Assembly (NCBI RefSeq): GCF_000231055.2
Contig: NZ_CM001466.1
Span: 4,950-40,902, forward strand
DNA from: Saccharomonospora azurea NA-128
GTDB lineage: Bacteria > Actinomycetota > Actinomycetes > Mycobacteriales > Pseudonocardiaceae
Direction of reading: 5' to 3'
DNA length: 35,953 bases
Shown here piece by piece: positions 7,688 to 17,552 of this stretch (positions are counted from its first letter, which is position 1; every line of letters starts with the position of its first letter). The translations under genes and the position numbers were made by a program. The notes under the pieces are model-generated. The model saw only the letters and a program-made list of their open reading frames with translations, was not told the origin of the DNA and did no database searches.

Positions 7688-9004
7688 TCATCCCTTCGTC
7701 GAGTCGGTCGAATCGTCGGTCGTGGAGTTCGGTCGGTCGTCGTCCGCGCCCGTGGACGCGGTGGCGGGTTCGGCGGGCGTGCCCGACTCGGAGTCCGAAC
7801 CGCTTTCGTCCTCCTCACGCCCGGGTGTGCGGAGGTTCCACTTGGTGATCACCCACCGGAACAGCAGGTAGTAGATCGCCGCGTAGACGAGGCCGATCGG
7901 GATGAGCAACCACGCCTTGCTGGCGGCCTCGGCCCCCGAGTTGAGGAGGAAGTCGATCCCACCCGCGGAGAACATGAACCCGAGGTGGATGTCGAGCGCG
8001 TTCACCAGCGCGAGCGAGATACCGGTGAGCACGGCGTGGATGAGGTACAGCGGCCACGCGACGTACATGAACGAGAACTCGATGGGCTCCGTGATGCCGG
8101 TGAGGAACGCCGTGAGCGCAGCGGTGATCATGATGCCGCCCACGACCTTCTTCTGGCTCGGGCGCGCGGTCTGCCAGATCGCCAGCGCGGCCGCGGGCAA
8201 CGCGAACATGAAGATCGGGAAGAACCCGGTCATGAACGCACCGGCCTCGGGGTCGCCGGCGAAGAAGTTGTTGATGTCGCCGCCGTCGAAGATGAACCAG
8301 ACCGGCACGTTGAGCAGCTGGTGCAGGCCGATGGGGATGAGCAACCGGTTCAGCACCCCGTAGACACCACCGCCGACGACGGCGTCACCGGTGGCCAGCT
8401 CGCCCAGGTTGTTGATCCCCGCGTCGATCACCGGGAACACGAGGCCGAACACCACACCCAGCACCACCAGGATGAGCGAGTTGATGATCGGCACGAAGCG
8501 GCGCCCACCGAAGAACGCCAGGTACGGCGGCAGCTTGATGCGGTAGAACCGCTGCCACACGACCGCGGTCACCAGACCGACCACCACACCGGACAGCACG
8601 CTGTACGGCCACTTGATCGGTGCGAGGTACCAGCCCGCCGTGGGTTCGAAGCCCTCCAGTTCCTCGATCGGCGCGAAGACCTGCACGACCTTGCTGAAGA
8701 CGACGAAGCCGACCACGGCGGCCACGCCGGTGGAGCCGTCTCCCTTGCGCGCGAAGCCGACCGCGATGCCGACGGCGAACAGCAGCGGCAAGAAGTCGAA
8801 CAGCCCGCCACCGGCGGCGGCGAAAACCTTCGCCACGTCGGCCGTGGCGTCCCAGCGGCCCAGCATGTCGTCCTGGCCGAGCCGCAGCAGCAGGCCCGCG
8901 GCGGGCAGGGTCGCGATGGGCAGCATGAGGCTGCGGCCGAAGCGTTGCAGCCCCGCGAGCTTCTTCCCCTTGCGTTTCTTCTTCGTGTCCGTGGTGGTGC
9001 TCAC
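7688..9004 (-). CDS. PTS transporter EIIC, glucose/N-acetylglucosamine family
   Basis: The membrane permease of a sugar phosphotransferase system, 438 aa with about ten hydrophobic segments. It carries EIIC only; the B domain is a separate gene across the divergent promoter. Family motifs are LMLPIATLPAAGLLLRLG near the N-terminus, HQLLNVPVWFIFDGGDINNFF and GITEPIEFSFMY, the conserved substrate-loop region. It resembles Streptomyces NagE2-type GlcNAc permeases, and the DasR-like regulator next door supports an amino-sugar substrate; glucose remains possible. The GTG at 9004 follows AAAGGA and overlaps the regulator's stop (GTGA). The acidic Ser/Thr-rich C-terminal tail (about residues 390-438) is not part of the transport domain. 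Confidence 0.92.
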   Translation of the reverse strand: MSTTTDTKKKRKGKKLAGLQRFGRSLMLPIATLPAAGLLLRLGQDDMLGRWDATADVAKVFAAAGGGLFDFLPLLFAVGIAVGFARKGDGSTGVAAVVGFVVFSKVVQVFAPIEELEGFEPTAGWYLAPIKWPYSVLSGVVVGLVTAVVWQRFYRIKLPPYLAFFGGRRFVPIINSLILVVLGVVFGLVFPVIDAGINNLGELATGDAVVGGGVYGVLNRLLIPIGLHQLLNVPVWFIFDGGDINNFFAGDPEAGAFMTGFFPIFMFALPAAALAIWQTARPSQKKVVGGIMITAALTAFLTGITEPIEFSFMYVAWPLYLIHAVLTGISLALVNALDIHLGFMFSAGGIDFLLNSGAEAASKAWLLIPIGLVYAAIYYLLFRWVITKWNLRTPGREEDESGSDSESGTPAEPATASTGADDDRPNSTTDDSTDSTKG

Positions 9005-9831
9005 TGGTGTCCTTTCTGCGCATCTGTCGTGGTGTGGCAGCGCCGGAGAGTGTCGTTCGGACGGTGCTTGCCGTCGGTGCCGTCGGCGTTCAGGGCCACC
9101 GTGATCCGGTATCGGTCGCCCCGGTACCACGAGGTCGAGTCCTCGGCCGTCAGCCCGCCCGAGCCCGAGATCCGGTGGAGGACGAGCAGCGGTGCGCCGG
9201 GCCGCAGACTCAGCAGCCGGGCCTGTCCCGCGCGGGCGATCCCCGCCGTCACGGTCTGCCGGGCGGTGTCGAAGCGCACGCCGCGGTGGTGCGCGAGCTG
9301 GGCGTACAGCGACCCGGTCAGGTCGAGGTCGAGCAGCCCCGGCACGAGGTCCGGGTGGAACCAGCCGTCCTCGACGGCCAACGGGACGTCGTCGGCCAGC
9401 CGCAGGCGCCGGACGTGGGCGGCGGGTCGGCCGGGCGCGAGGTCGAGCACCCGTCGGGTGGCTTCCGGCGGTATCGCCGTCGAGGCGGACAGCACCCGGC
9501 TGCTCGCGCGAAACCCGCGCCGGCGCATGTCCGTGGTGAACGACAGGAGGTGGAGCGAGAGGTCGAGGCGCCGTGCGGTGGTGAACGTGCCTTTGCCGCG
9601 GACGCGGTGCAGCAGCCCTTCCGCCACGAGACCACCGACCGCGGTGCGGACGGTGAGCCGGGACACGCCGTAGCGATCGGCGAGCTCGCGTTCCGAGGGG
9701 ATCGCCGCGCCCGGCGAGAGTTCGTGCTCCACCAGGTGGCGCAGGATGTTCCGGAGTTGCGTGTGCTTCGGCGTCGGCCCGTCGAGGATGCGGTCGGACC
9801 AGCCCCGCGGGATGCCGCGATCCCGGCCCAT
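9001..9831 (-). CDS. GntR/HutC-family regulator, DasR-like
   Basis: A 276-aa transcription factor with an N-terminal winged helix-turn-helix (residues about 20-85; IPSERELADRYGVSRLTVRTAV) and a C-terminal UTRA ligand domain of the HutC subfamily. DasR-type proteins bind phosphorylated amino sugars and repress GlcNAc uptake and catabolism. The first gene of the gntR-EIIC-ptsH operon, it overlaps EIIC by 4 nt. I chose the ATG at 9831 because the longer start at 9942 would put the DasR-type operator (9884-9899) inside the coding region. It is probably autoregulated through that site and also controls the divergent EIIB-EIIA genes. Orthology to DasR itself is inferred. Confidence 0.88.
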   Translation of the reverse strand: MGRDRGIPRGWSDRILDGPTPKHTQLRNILRHLVEHELSPGAAIPSERELADRYGVSRLTVRTAVGGLVAEGLLHRVRGKGTFTTARRLDLSLHLLSFTTDMRRRGFRASSRVLSASTAIPPEATRRVLDLAPGRPAAHVRRLRLADDVPLAVEDGWFHPDLVPGLLDLDLTGSLYAQLAHHRGVRFDTARQTVTAGIARAGQARLLSLRPGAPLLVLHRISGSGGLTAEDSTSWYRGDRYRITVALNADGTDGKHRPNDTLRRCHTTTDAQKGHQ

Positions 9832-9883
9832 TCGCACCCCCGTACCTCGTCGTACTCGCCCCGGCGGTCCGGAATTGGTACGT

Positions 9884-9899
9884 TCCGGTCTAGACCACT
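9884..9899. promoter_or_regulatory. DasR-responsive element (dre-like operator)
   Basis: The site contains the perfect 10-bp palindrome GGTCTAGACC (9887-9896). Over 16 positions it matches 14 of the Streptomyces dre consensus ACTGGTCTAGACCACT. It lies in the divergent gap between the DasR-like regulator/EIIC/HPr operon and EIIB-EIIA, 52 nt upstream of the regulator's ATG. A CAGAAT -10-like hexamer for EIIB is at 9912-9917, so the operator would cover its -35 region. An adjoining inverted repeat CCGGAA-8-TTCCGG (9869-9888) overlaps its left edge. Confidence 0.8.
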
Positions 9900-9984
9900 G
9901 GGGCGATGGGGCAGAATGCTCCGCAGCCCACCCGGGTGTCAACCACCGTTACGCGTTTGTGGCTGGACAACGAAGGAGACCGCC

Positions 9985-10221
9985 ATGGCCGACGACAGGC
10001 CCGAGAAGATCCTGGCTGCGCTCGGCGGCGCCGACAACGTCGTCGAGATCGAGGGATGCATCACCCGGCTGCGCTGTGAGCTGGAGGACGGCTCCGTCGT
10101 CGACGAGGCGGCGCTCAAGCAGCTCGGGGCGCACGGAGTGACGCGGATGGGCGACGTCGTGCAGGTCGTCGTGGGTCCCGAGGCCGACGCCATCGCCGAG
10201 GACATCCAGGACCTGTTGTGA
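9985..10221 (+). CDS. PTS EIIB component (glucose/GlcNAc family)
   Basis: A 78-aa stand-alone EIIB protein that passes phosphate from EIIA to the sugar as it enters through EIIC. The phosphocysteine is C25 in EGCITRLRCEL, the CxTRLR signature of the glucose/GlcNAc family. The ATG at 9985 follows an ideal AAGGAG at 9973-9978. The stop overlaps the EIIA start (GTGA). It is transcribed divergently from EIIC under the shared dre-like site. Separate B and C proteins match the NagF/NagE2 arrangement known in Streptomyces. Confidence 0.94.
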   Translation: MADDRPEKILAALGGADNVVEIEGCITRLRCELEDGSVVDEAALKQLGAHGVTRMGDVVQVVVGPEADAIAEDIQDLL

Positions 10222-10673
10222 GCCTGAGCGTGCAGAGCCCGGTGGCGGGCACGACGATTCCCCTCACCGACGTACCGGACCCGGTGTTCGCGCAGGCGAT
10301 GGTGGGCCCCGGCGTCGCGGTGCGGCCGGACGGAGGGCAGGCGGACGCCGTGTCCCCGATCGACGGCACCGTGGCGACCCTGCACCCGCACGCGTTCGTC
10401 GTGGCCGCCGACGACGGCCGCGCCGTGCTCGTGCACCTCGGCATCGACACCGTGCAGCAGAAGGGCGAGGGCTTCACCCTGCACGTCGTCAAGGGCGAGG
10501 CGGTCCGTGCCGGTCAGCCCGTGATCGGCTGGAACCCCGACGCCGTGCAGGCCGCCGGGTACTCACCGGTGGTGCCCGTGGTGGCCCTGGACGCCGCCGC
10601 CGAGGCGCTCACGGGCATCCCCGGCGAGCGGACGGTCGCGGCGGGCGACCCGCTGTTCACCTGGGACGGCTGA
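10218..10673 (+). CDS. crr: PTS EIIA component (Crr/glucose-type)
   Basis: A 151-aa glucose-type EIIA that receives phosphate from HPr and donates it to EIIB. The active His is H73 in AVLVHLGIDTVQQKG, and H58 (TLHPHAFVV) corresponds to the second conserved His. The GTG at 10218 overlaps the EIIB stop (GTGA). A regulatory role in catabolite control, as in enterobacteria, is not established for actinobacteria. It converges on the Rieske gene with an 8-nt gap and no visible terminator. Confidence 0.93.
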   Translation: MSLSVQSPVAGTTIPLTDVPDPVFAQAMVGPGVAVRPDGGQADAVSPIDGTVATLHPHAFVVAADDGRAVLVHLGIDTVQQKGEGFTLHVVKGEAVRAGQPVIGWNPDAVQAAGYSPVVPVVALDAAAEALTGIPGERTVAAGDPLFTWDG

Positions 10674-10681
10674 GTCGCCGA

Positions 10682-11119
10682 TCAGGCGGTGACGATGTCG
10701 TTGCCCTTGATCGCGACGCCGATCTCGGGCAGCGGCGCGTCGGCGGGGCCTCCCTTCACCGCGCCGGTGGCCGGGTCGAACGTCGAGTTGTGGCACGGAC
10801 AGCGCAGCACAGGGGAGTCCTCCGGGACCACGGTGCAGCCCTGGTGCGTGCACACCGCGCTGAAGGCGGTCACCTCGTCCTTCGCCGTGCGCGTGACGAT
10901 CGCCTTGCGGCCGTCGGGGGTGGTCACGGACATGCTCGACCCGACGCCCAGGTCGTCCAGGGAGGCGATCCGGGTGCCCTTCGGGACGCTGGTCTGCGGG
11001 GACTTCTCGCCGCCCGGCCCGCCCGAACAGGCTGCGAGTGCGGCTGTCCCCAGCGCTGCTCCGGCCACAGTGGCCCCGGTGGTGAGCACGGTGCGGCGAG
11101 AATGCGCCTGACCGGTCAT
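10682..11119 (-). CDS. Tat-exported Rieske 2Fe-2S lipoprotein
   Basis: A 145-aa small Rieske protein. The N-terminus has a twin-arginine signal (SRRTVL, residues 7-12) and a lipobox ending at C31 (LAAC), so a folded, cofactor-loaded protein anchored outside the membrane is expected. Cluster ligands are C90 and H92 (CTHQGC) and C107 and H110 (CPCHNSTFD), with C95 and C109 placed for the usual disulfide. It lacks the membrane helices of the cytochrome bc1 Rieske subunit, and no partner oxidoreductase gene is adjacent, so the redox partner is unknown. The start follows GGGAGG. Confidence 0.9.
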   Translation of the reverse strand: MTGQAHSRRTVLTTGATVAGAALGTAALAACSGGPGGEKSPQTSVPKGTRIASLDDLGVGSSMSVTTPDGRKAIVTRTAKDEVTAFSAVCTHQGCTVVPEDSPVLRCPCHNSTFDPATGAVKGGPADAPLPEIGVAIKGNDIVTA

Positions 11120-11179
11120 GTGTCCTCCCGTTGTCGGGTCCGTTGCCGTCGGCTCCTCCGATGACGGTGTGAGGTCCCG

Positions 11180-11185
11180 ATTATG
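11180..11185 (-). promoter_or_regulatory. Candidate -10 of the Rieske gene
   Basis: CATAAT on the minus strand matches 5 of 6 positions of TATAAT and would give a leader of roughly 50 nt before the ATG at 11119. No good -35 was found. Confidence 0.3.
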
Positions 11186-11357
11186 CGCTGGTCGCCCGGC
11201 CTCTGGAGTCGGGGTTGTGCGAGCGAGACCGGGGCCACCGGGGACACGGACGTCCGAGAGAGCCCGCGGGGGACGCTCCGGACGCCCCAGCCGCTGCCTC
11301 GACGCCTCGCCTGACCGAGTGAAAACCGGGGCCTGCGGGAACCGAAGGGTCCCGTTC

Positions 11358-11389
11358 GCTCACCGCTGTGCTTGTCGGTGGGGGTGAGC
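11358..11389 (+). other. Hairpin in the gap before the prepilin peptidase
   Basis: The 289-nt gap 11120-11408 holds no recognisable gene. Near its right end GCTCACC (11358-11364) can pair with GGTGAGC (11383-11389), with a nested alternative CACCG/CGGTG. It may be a 5' leader structure of the next gene. No known riboswitch was recognised. Confidence 0.25.
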
Positions 11390-11408
11390 CCGGACCACGC
11401 TGGCGGGC

Positions 11409-12068
11409 ATGGACTGGGGGTTGCTCTCGATCGTCGTGGTGGGTGCCGGACTGGTGGTGGGGTGGGCGGCGAGTCGGCTGCTCGCGGCGGCCGCCGGCCC
11501 CGCGCCCGTACCGGCCGGACCGTGCGCCGTGGGAACCGGCGTGCTGTGGGGTGTGGGGTGCGTACTGGCCCAGCGTGGCGCTCTTCCGCCGTGGTGGGTG
11601 CCCGTGCCCCTGGCCGCGACGGCCTTCGCCGTTCCGCTCGCACTCGCCGACCTGCGTCACCGACGGCTTCCGGACGTGTTGACGCTGCCGTCGTACGTCC
11701 TCGGCGCCGTGGCCGTGGGTGCCGCCGCGCTCGGTGGTCCGGGGCCGCCGCTCGTGGCCACCGCCGTCGTCGGTGGCCTCGCGACGCTGGGGGCGCACGT
11801 GCTGCTCCACCGGCTGGCGCCCGCGTCCCTCGGCGCGGGTGACGTCAAGCTGTCGGGCAGTCTGGGTCTGCTCGCCGGCGCGGCGGGGTGGCCGACGCTC
11901 GTTGTGGTGATGGTGCTCGCCTCGGCGGTGACCGCGGTCCTCGCGGGGGCCGCGATCGTGCGGCGCGGTCTCAGGTGGCGGGACGGCGTTCCCCACGGGC
12001 CGGGGTTGCTCGCCGCCACATGTGTGGGAGTGCTCTTCCCCGGCGGGCTCCCGTCGGTGGGCAGCTGA
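11409..12068 (+). CDS. Prepilin peptidase, A24 family (short form)
   Basis: A 219-aa polytopic membrane aspartyl peptidase that cleaves type IV pilin or Flp/Tad prepilin leader peptides. The two catalytic aspartates are D81 ([17 protein letters not shown]) and D145 (GAGDVKLSG, the GxGD motif). The N-terminal methyltransferase domain with its CxxC pairs is absent, as is usual in short actinobacterial forms. No pilin or secretion genes lie nearby; in other actinobacteria a gene of this type also sits between aroE and aroC, so its position is probably inherited. The Shine-Dalgarno is weak, so the start is moderately certain. Confidence 0.87.
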   Translation: MDWGLLSIVVVGAGLVVGWAASRLLAAAAGPAPVPAGPCAVGTGVLWGVGCVLAQRGALPPWWVPVPLAATAFAVPLALADLRHRRLPDVLTLPSYVLGAVAVGAAALGGPGPPLVATAVVGGLATLGAHVLLHRLAPASLGAGDVKLSGSLGLLAGAAGWPTLVVVMVLASAVTAVLAGAAIVRRGLRWRDGVPHGPGLLAATCVGVLFPGGLPSVGS

Positions 12069-12102
12069 CGCGGCATTTTCGGCGCGTGACAACATGGGCA
12101 CT

Positions 12103-13298
12103 GTGTTGCGTTGGATAACCGCTGGTGAATCGCACGGTCCGGCCCTCACCGCCATCCTCGAGGGCATGGTGGCGGGCGTGGAGATCACGACCGACGAGCT
12201 GAGCACCCAGCTCGCTCGACGTCGCCTCGGCTTCGGCCGCAGCCCTCGCATGGGATTCGAGGCCGACCGCGTGGAGTTCCTCGGCGGTGTCCGGCACGGG
12301 CTCACTCAGGGCGGACCGATCGCGGTGAAGATCGACAACACCGAGTGGCCCAAGTGGGAGAAGGTCATGGCGGCCGACCCGGTCGACGCCGCGGAGCTGG
12401 AGGGGCTGGCTCGTAACGAGCCGCTCACGCGGCCCCGGCCCGGCCACGCCGACCTGCCCGGCATGCTCAAGTACGGCTTCGACGAGGCACGTCCCGTCCT
12501 GGAACGGGCGAGCGCGCGGGAGACCGCGTCGCGGACGGCGCTCGGCACCGTCGCGCGGGCGTTCCTGCGGCAGCTCCTGGAGGTCGAGATCGTGAGCCAC
12601 GTCGTGTCGATCGGCCGCGCGGAGGCCCCCGAGGGGCCGCTGCCCGGACCTGCCGACCTCGCCGCGATCGACGAGAGCCCGGTGCGCGCGTTCGGGCAGG
12701 AGGCCACCGACGCGATGATCGACGAGGTGGACCAGGTCAAGAAGGCGGGCGACACCGTGGGCGGGGTCGTCGAGGTCATCGCCTACGGACTGCCTCCCGG
12801 CCTCGGCTCGCACGTGCACTGGGACCGTCGCCTCGACGCCCGGCTCGCCGGTGCGCTGATGGGCGTGCAGGCCATGAAGGGAGTCGAGGTCGGCGACGGC
12901 TTCACCACGGCGCGGCGGTGGGGCAGCGCGGCGCACGACGAGATCGACGCGGGCGGCGCCTACGGCGTCAGCCGCCGGAGCAACCGGGCAGGCGGGCTCG
13001 AAGGCGGCATGACCAACGGCGAGCCCCTGCGCGTGCGGGTGGCGATGAAGCCCATCTCGACCGTCCCACGTGCACTGTCCACAGTCGATGTGACCACGGG
13101 AGAGGCGGCCGTCGCCATCCACCAGCGCTCGGACGTGTGTGCCGTGCCCAGGGCGGGCGTGGTGCTGGAGTCGATGGTCGCGCTCGTGCTCGCCGACGCG
13201 GCGCTCGAGAAGTTCGGTGGCGACTCGCTGTCCGAGTCGAAGCGGAACGTCGCCTCGTACCAGGAGAGCATCCGCGAGTTCTGGGAGCAGCCGCAGCG

Positions 13299-13302
<4 letters not shown>
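12103..13302 (+). CDS. aroC: Chorismate synthase
   Basis: AroC converts EPSP to chorismate using reduced FMN, the last step of the shikimate pathway. The product is 399 aa. Signatures are GESHGPAL near the N-terminus, [29 protein letters not shown] and [18 protein letters not shown]. The GTG at 12103 gives [11 protein letters not shown] directly after the initiator, the usual family N-terminus; an ATG at 12094 would add three residues. It heads aroC-aroK-aroB-aroQ, with overlaps or short gaps throughout. The Shine-Dalgarno is poor. Confidence 0.96.
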
Positions 13303-15373
<2,071 letters not shown>

Positions 15374-15377
<4 letters not shown>

Positions 15378-15401
15378 CGCGTCGATCACGATCTCTAGAC
15401 T
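15374..15401 (+). promoter_or_regulatory. Candidate promoter of the beta-propeller lipoprotein gene
   Basis: TAGACT (15396-15401) fits the TANNNT -10. CTGACG (15374-15379), overlapping the aroQ stop, matches 4 of 6 positions of TTGACA with a 16-bp spacer. This would give the lipoprotein gene its own promoter with a leader of about 50 nt. Confidence 0.4.
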
Positions 15402-15457
15402 GGGGGCACGCCGCCGGTCCGCGGTGCAGGGGGAAATGGGAGGTTCGGCGGTTCACC

Positions 15458-16987
15458 ATGCGCACTCGCCGTCATCGGAGGACTGTTCGCCGGTCCGGAC
15501 GGGCCGCGGCACTCGCGCTCGTCGCGGCGTTCGTCGCGTCCTGCACGGCGGGTGAGGCGGCTCCCCGCGGGGATCACGCGGCGACGGCACCCGGCCGCGA
15601 CGGCCCGCAGGGACAGGGGGCTCCCGCCCCGCCACCCGAGCCGGTCGCCCTGGCCGTCGACGGTCAGCGCGGCGGCGAACACGTGGTGGCGAGCGGCGGA
15701 GCCGACGCCGTGTACAACTACGGCCCCACCCTGCTCGTCGACGGTGGCACCGTGCGGATGTGGTGGTGCAGCCAGTACGGCAGCGCCCCGCCCGCGGGCG
15801 ACGACATCCTCTACGCGGAAGCGGACTCGCCCTCGGGGCCGTTCGCCGGTCCGGGCGGTGGGAGCGTCCCGGCGGTGTTCTCCGGGAACCCGGGCGCCTT
15901 CGACGCGATGCACACCTGCGACCCGTCGGTCCTGCGGGTGGGCGGGACGTACTACATGTACTACACGGGAGCCGCCGGCGACCACGCTCACCGCAACGCC
16001 ATCGGCGTCGCCACCAGCCAGGACGGGATGCACTGGAAGCGCGTGACGGACGGCCCGATCGTCACGCAGGCCGGGGACACGATCCGCGACAACACCTACG
16101 GCGCGGGCCAACCCGCGGCGGTGTTCCTCGACGGCTGGTTCTACCTGATGTTCACCGACACGACGGGGCAGGCCGCGGGCTGGAACGGGGCCGGGCAGTT
16201 CGTCCTGCGGTCGCGTGATCCGCTGTTCTCGGCGGGTGTCGAGGCGCTGGGACCGGACGGCTTCACCGCGGTGGAGTCGACCGCCGCACCACGGACGCGT
16301 TCCGTCGTGGACGCCTTCAGCGCCGACCTCATGTGGGTCGACGCGTTGGACGCCTTCGCCATCGCCCATCAGACGGGCGACGGCACCAGGCTGACCTTCT
16401 GGAACCGGGACTTCACCGCCCAGCCCTATCACCCGGTGGTCATCCCGACGCAGTGGGAGGAAGGGCCCGGCCTGGTGCGGCAGCCCGACGGCCACGCGCC
16501 GACCTCGACGAAGGACGTGTGCGGGCGGGTGCCGTTCGACGTCGTGCACGCCACGGTGATCGGTGGAGCCGACGCTCCGACGGATCTGCGGCATTACGGG
16601 ATCGACGTCCACGGCGTCGACGGCTGCGGCAGCCCGGGACGTGCGCTGGCGGTGCTCGACGGCGTCGCCCTGCCGTCGCCGGTCCGCACGATGGACCTGG
16701 TGGTGGGTGGTCACGTCGTTCGCGTCGACCGGCGTTCGGTGGCCACCACGCTCGCCCGGCACGTGCTCGACGAGCGGGTTCCCGCGCTGGACGCGGTGCC
16801 CGTGGCCGCGCGGCTGGAGGCCGGGGCGACCGCGGTGAGCGCGGAAGGCCGGGGTACCGGGTTCGTGCTGGACGGCACGGTGTGGCCGGTGTCGTCGGCC
16901 GAGGCGCTGGAGGCCAACGACTCGCCGGTCGAGTCCATCGGTGCCGAGCAGTGGGACGCCTACCCGAAGGGGCCGGCGCTGGGCTAG
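15458..16987 (+). CDS. Lipoprotein with GH43-like five-bladed beta-propeller
   Basis: A 509-aa exported lipoprotein. A basic n-region (RTRRHRRTVRR), a hydrophobic core (AAALALVAAFVA) and lipobox VASC with C29 precede a Pro/Gly-rich linker. The body has repeats typical of glycoside-hydrolase propellers of the GH43/GH32/GH130 type: NYGPTLLVDGGTVRMWW, CDPSVLRVGGTYYMYYTG, GVATSQDGMHWKRV, GQPAAVFLDGWFYLMFTD. These suggest carbohydrate binding or cleavage outside the cell, but I cannot identify the full acid/base set and do not assign a substrate. The ATG at 15458 has only a distant GGGAGG (15439-15443). The stop shares CTAG with the convergent downstream gene. Confidence 0.75.
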   Translation: MRTRRHRRTVRRSGRAAALALVAAFVASCTAGEAAPRGDHAATAPGRDGPQGQGAPAPPPEPVALAVDGQRGGEHVVASGGADAVYNYGPTLLVDGGTVRMWWCSQYGSAPPAGDDILYAEADSPSGPFAGPGGGSVPAVFSGNPGAFDAMHTCDPSVLRVGGTYYMYYTGAAGDHAHRNAIGVATSQDGMHWKRVTDGPIVTQAGDTIRDNTYGAGQPAAVFLDGWFYLMFTDTTGQAAGWNGAGQFVLRSRDPLFSAGVEALGPDGFTAVESTAAPRTRSVVDAFSADLMWVDALDAFAIAHQTGDGTRLTFWNRDFTAQPYHPVVIPTQWEEGPGLVRQPDGHAPTSTKDVCGRVPFDVVHATVIGGADAPTDLRHYGIDVHGVDGCGSPGRALAVLDGVALPSPVRTMDLVVGGHVVRVDRRSVATTLARHVLDERVPALDAVPVAARLEAGATAVSAEGRGTGFVLDGTVWPVSSAEALEANDSPVESIGAEQWDAYPKGPALG

Positions 16988-17466
16988 TGCGCGGGCTCGG
17001 CCTCGCGGCGGGGACGCGGAGACGGCTTGCGTGGCGTGTCCTCGGTGTCCTCGGTGTCGTCGCTGGTGCCGCGGTAGCGGGTCCCGAGCCTCCCGCCCAC
17101 CAGCAGACCGAGTCCGGCAGGAACGAGGACGAGCAACGCGGTGAAGGCCGCGCCTCCCGTCAGCGCGGACGCGAGCGCGCTCACCCCCGTGCGGTCGACG
17201 AGGACGGCTCTGCCGACGACGGTGAGCACACCCGCGCCCACTCCCGCCACCAGGGCGGCGATGAACCAGGTGCGACCCGCGTCGGCGAGGCCCGTCCAGG
17301 CGTCGATGGCGCTCCACAACGCCACGGTGCCCACGAGCAACGCCAGGGCGATCACGGTGACGAAGGTGCGGTCGGTCGGCTGGAACACGGCGAACTTCGC
17401 GGTGGCGACGGCGGCAGCGGCATGCAGGAGGGCCATGCCGAGTCCGCGGGGAATCCAGGACGGCAT
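16984..17466 (-). CDS. Four-TM membrane protein (Rv2536 / B-4DMT type)
   Basis: A 160-aa integral membrane protein starting MPSWIPRGLGMALLHAAA, with four hydrophobic helices and a charged, Pro-rich cytoplasmic tail (SDDTEDTEDTPRKPSPRPRR). Sequence style and position between aroQ and pepP on the opposite strand match the mycobacterial Rv2536 gene. Function is unknown; a transporter-like role has been proposed for the family name. I chose the ATG at 17466: it starts at the conserved N-terminus and has TACAGT 7 nt upstream. A longer ORF to 17541 would run into the divergent pepP promoter. Confidence 0.78.
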   Translation of the reverse strand: MPSWIPRGLGMALLHAAAAVATAKFAVFQPTDRTFVTVIALALLVGTVALWSAIDAWTGLADAGRTWFIAALVAGVGAGVLTVVGRAVLVDRTGVSALASALTGGAAFTALLVLVPAGLGLLVGGRLGTRYRGTSDDTEDTEDTPRKPSPRPRREAEPAH

Positions 17467-17473
17467 CTGCGTC

Positions 17474-17479
17474 ACTGTA
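17474..17479 (-). promoter_or_regulatory. Candidate -10 for the four-TM protein gene
   Basis: The minus strand reads TACAGT (TANNNT), followed by 7 nt and the ATG at 17466, consistent with a leaderless transcript. The start site has no Shine-Dalgarno. Confidence 0.4.
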
Positions 17480-17540
17480 CTGATCAGGTGTCGTCCCGGG
17501 AACGCTTCCGCCCGTGATCGTGACGGGTTCTCGTCCGGCA

Positions 17541-17546
17541 TAGACT
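17541..17546 (+). promoter_or_regulatory. Candidate -10 for leaderless pepP transcript
   Basis: TAGACT is followed by 6 nt (GGCTCG) and the GTG start at 17553, with no Shine-Dalgarno. It lies divergent to the four-TM protein promoter 61 nt away. Confidence 0.45.
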
Positions 17547-17552
17547 GGCTCG

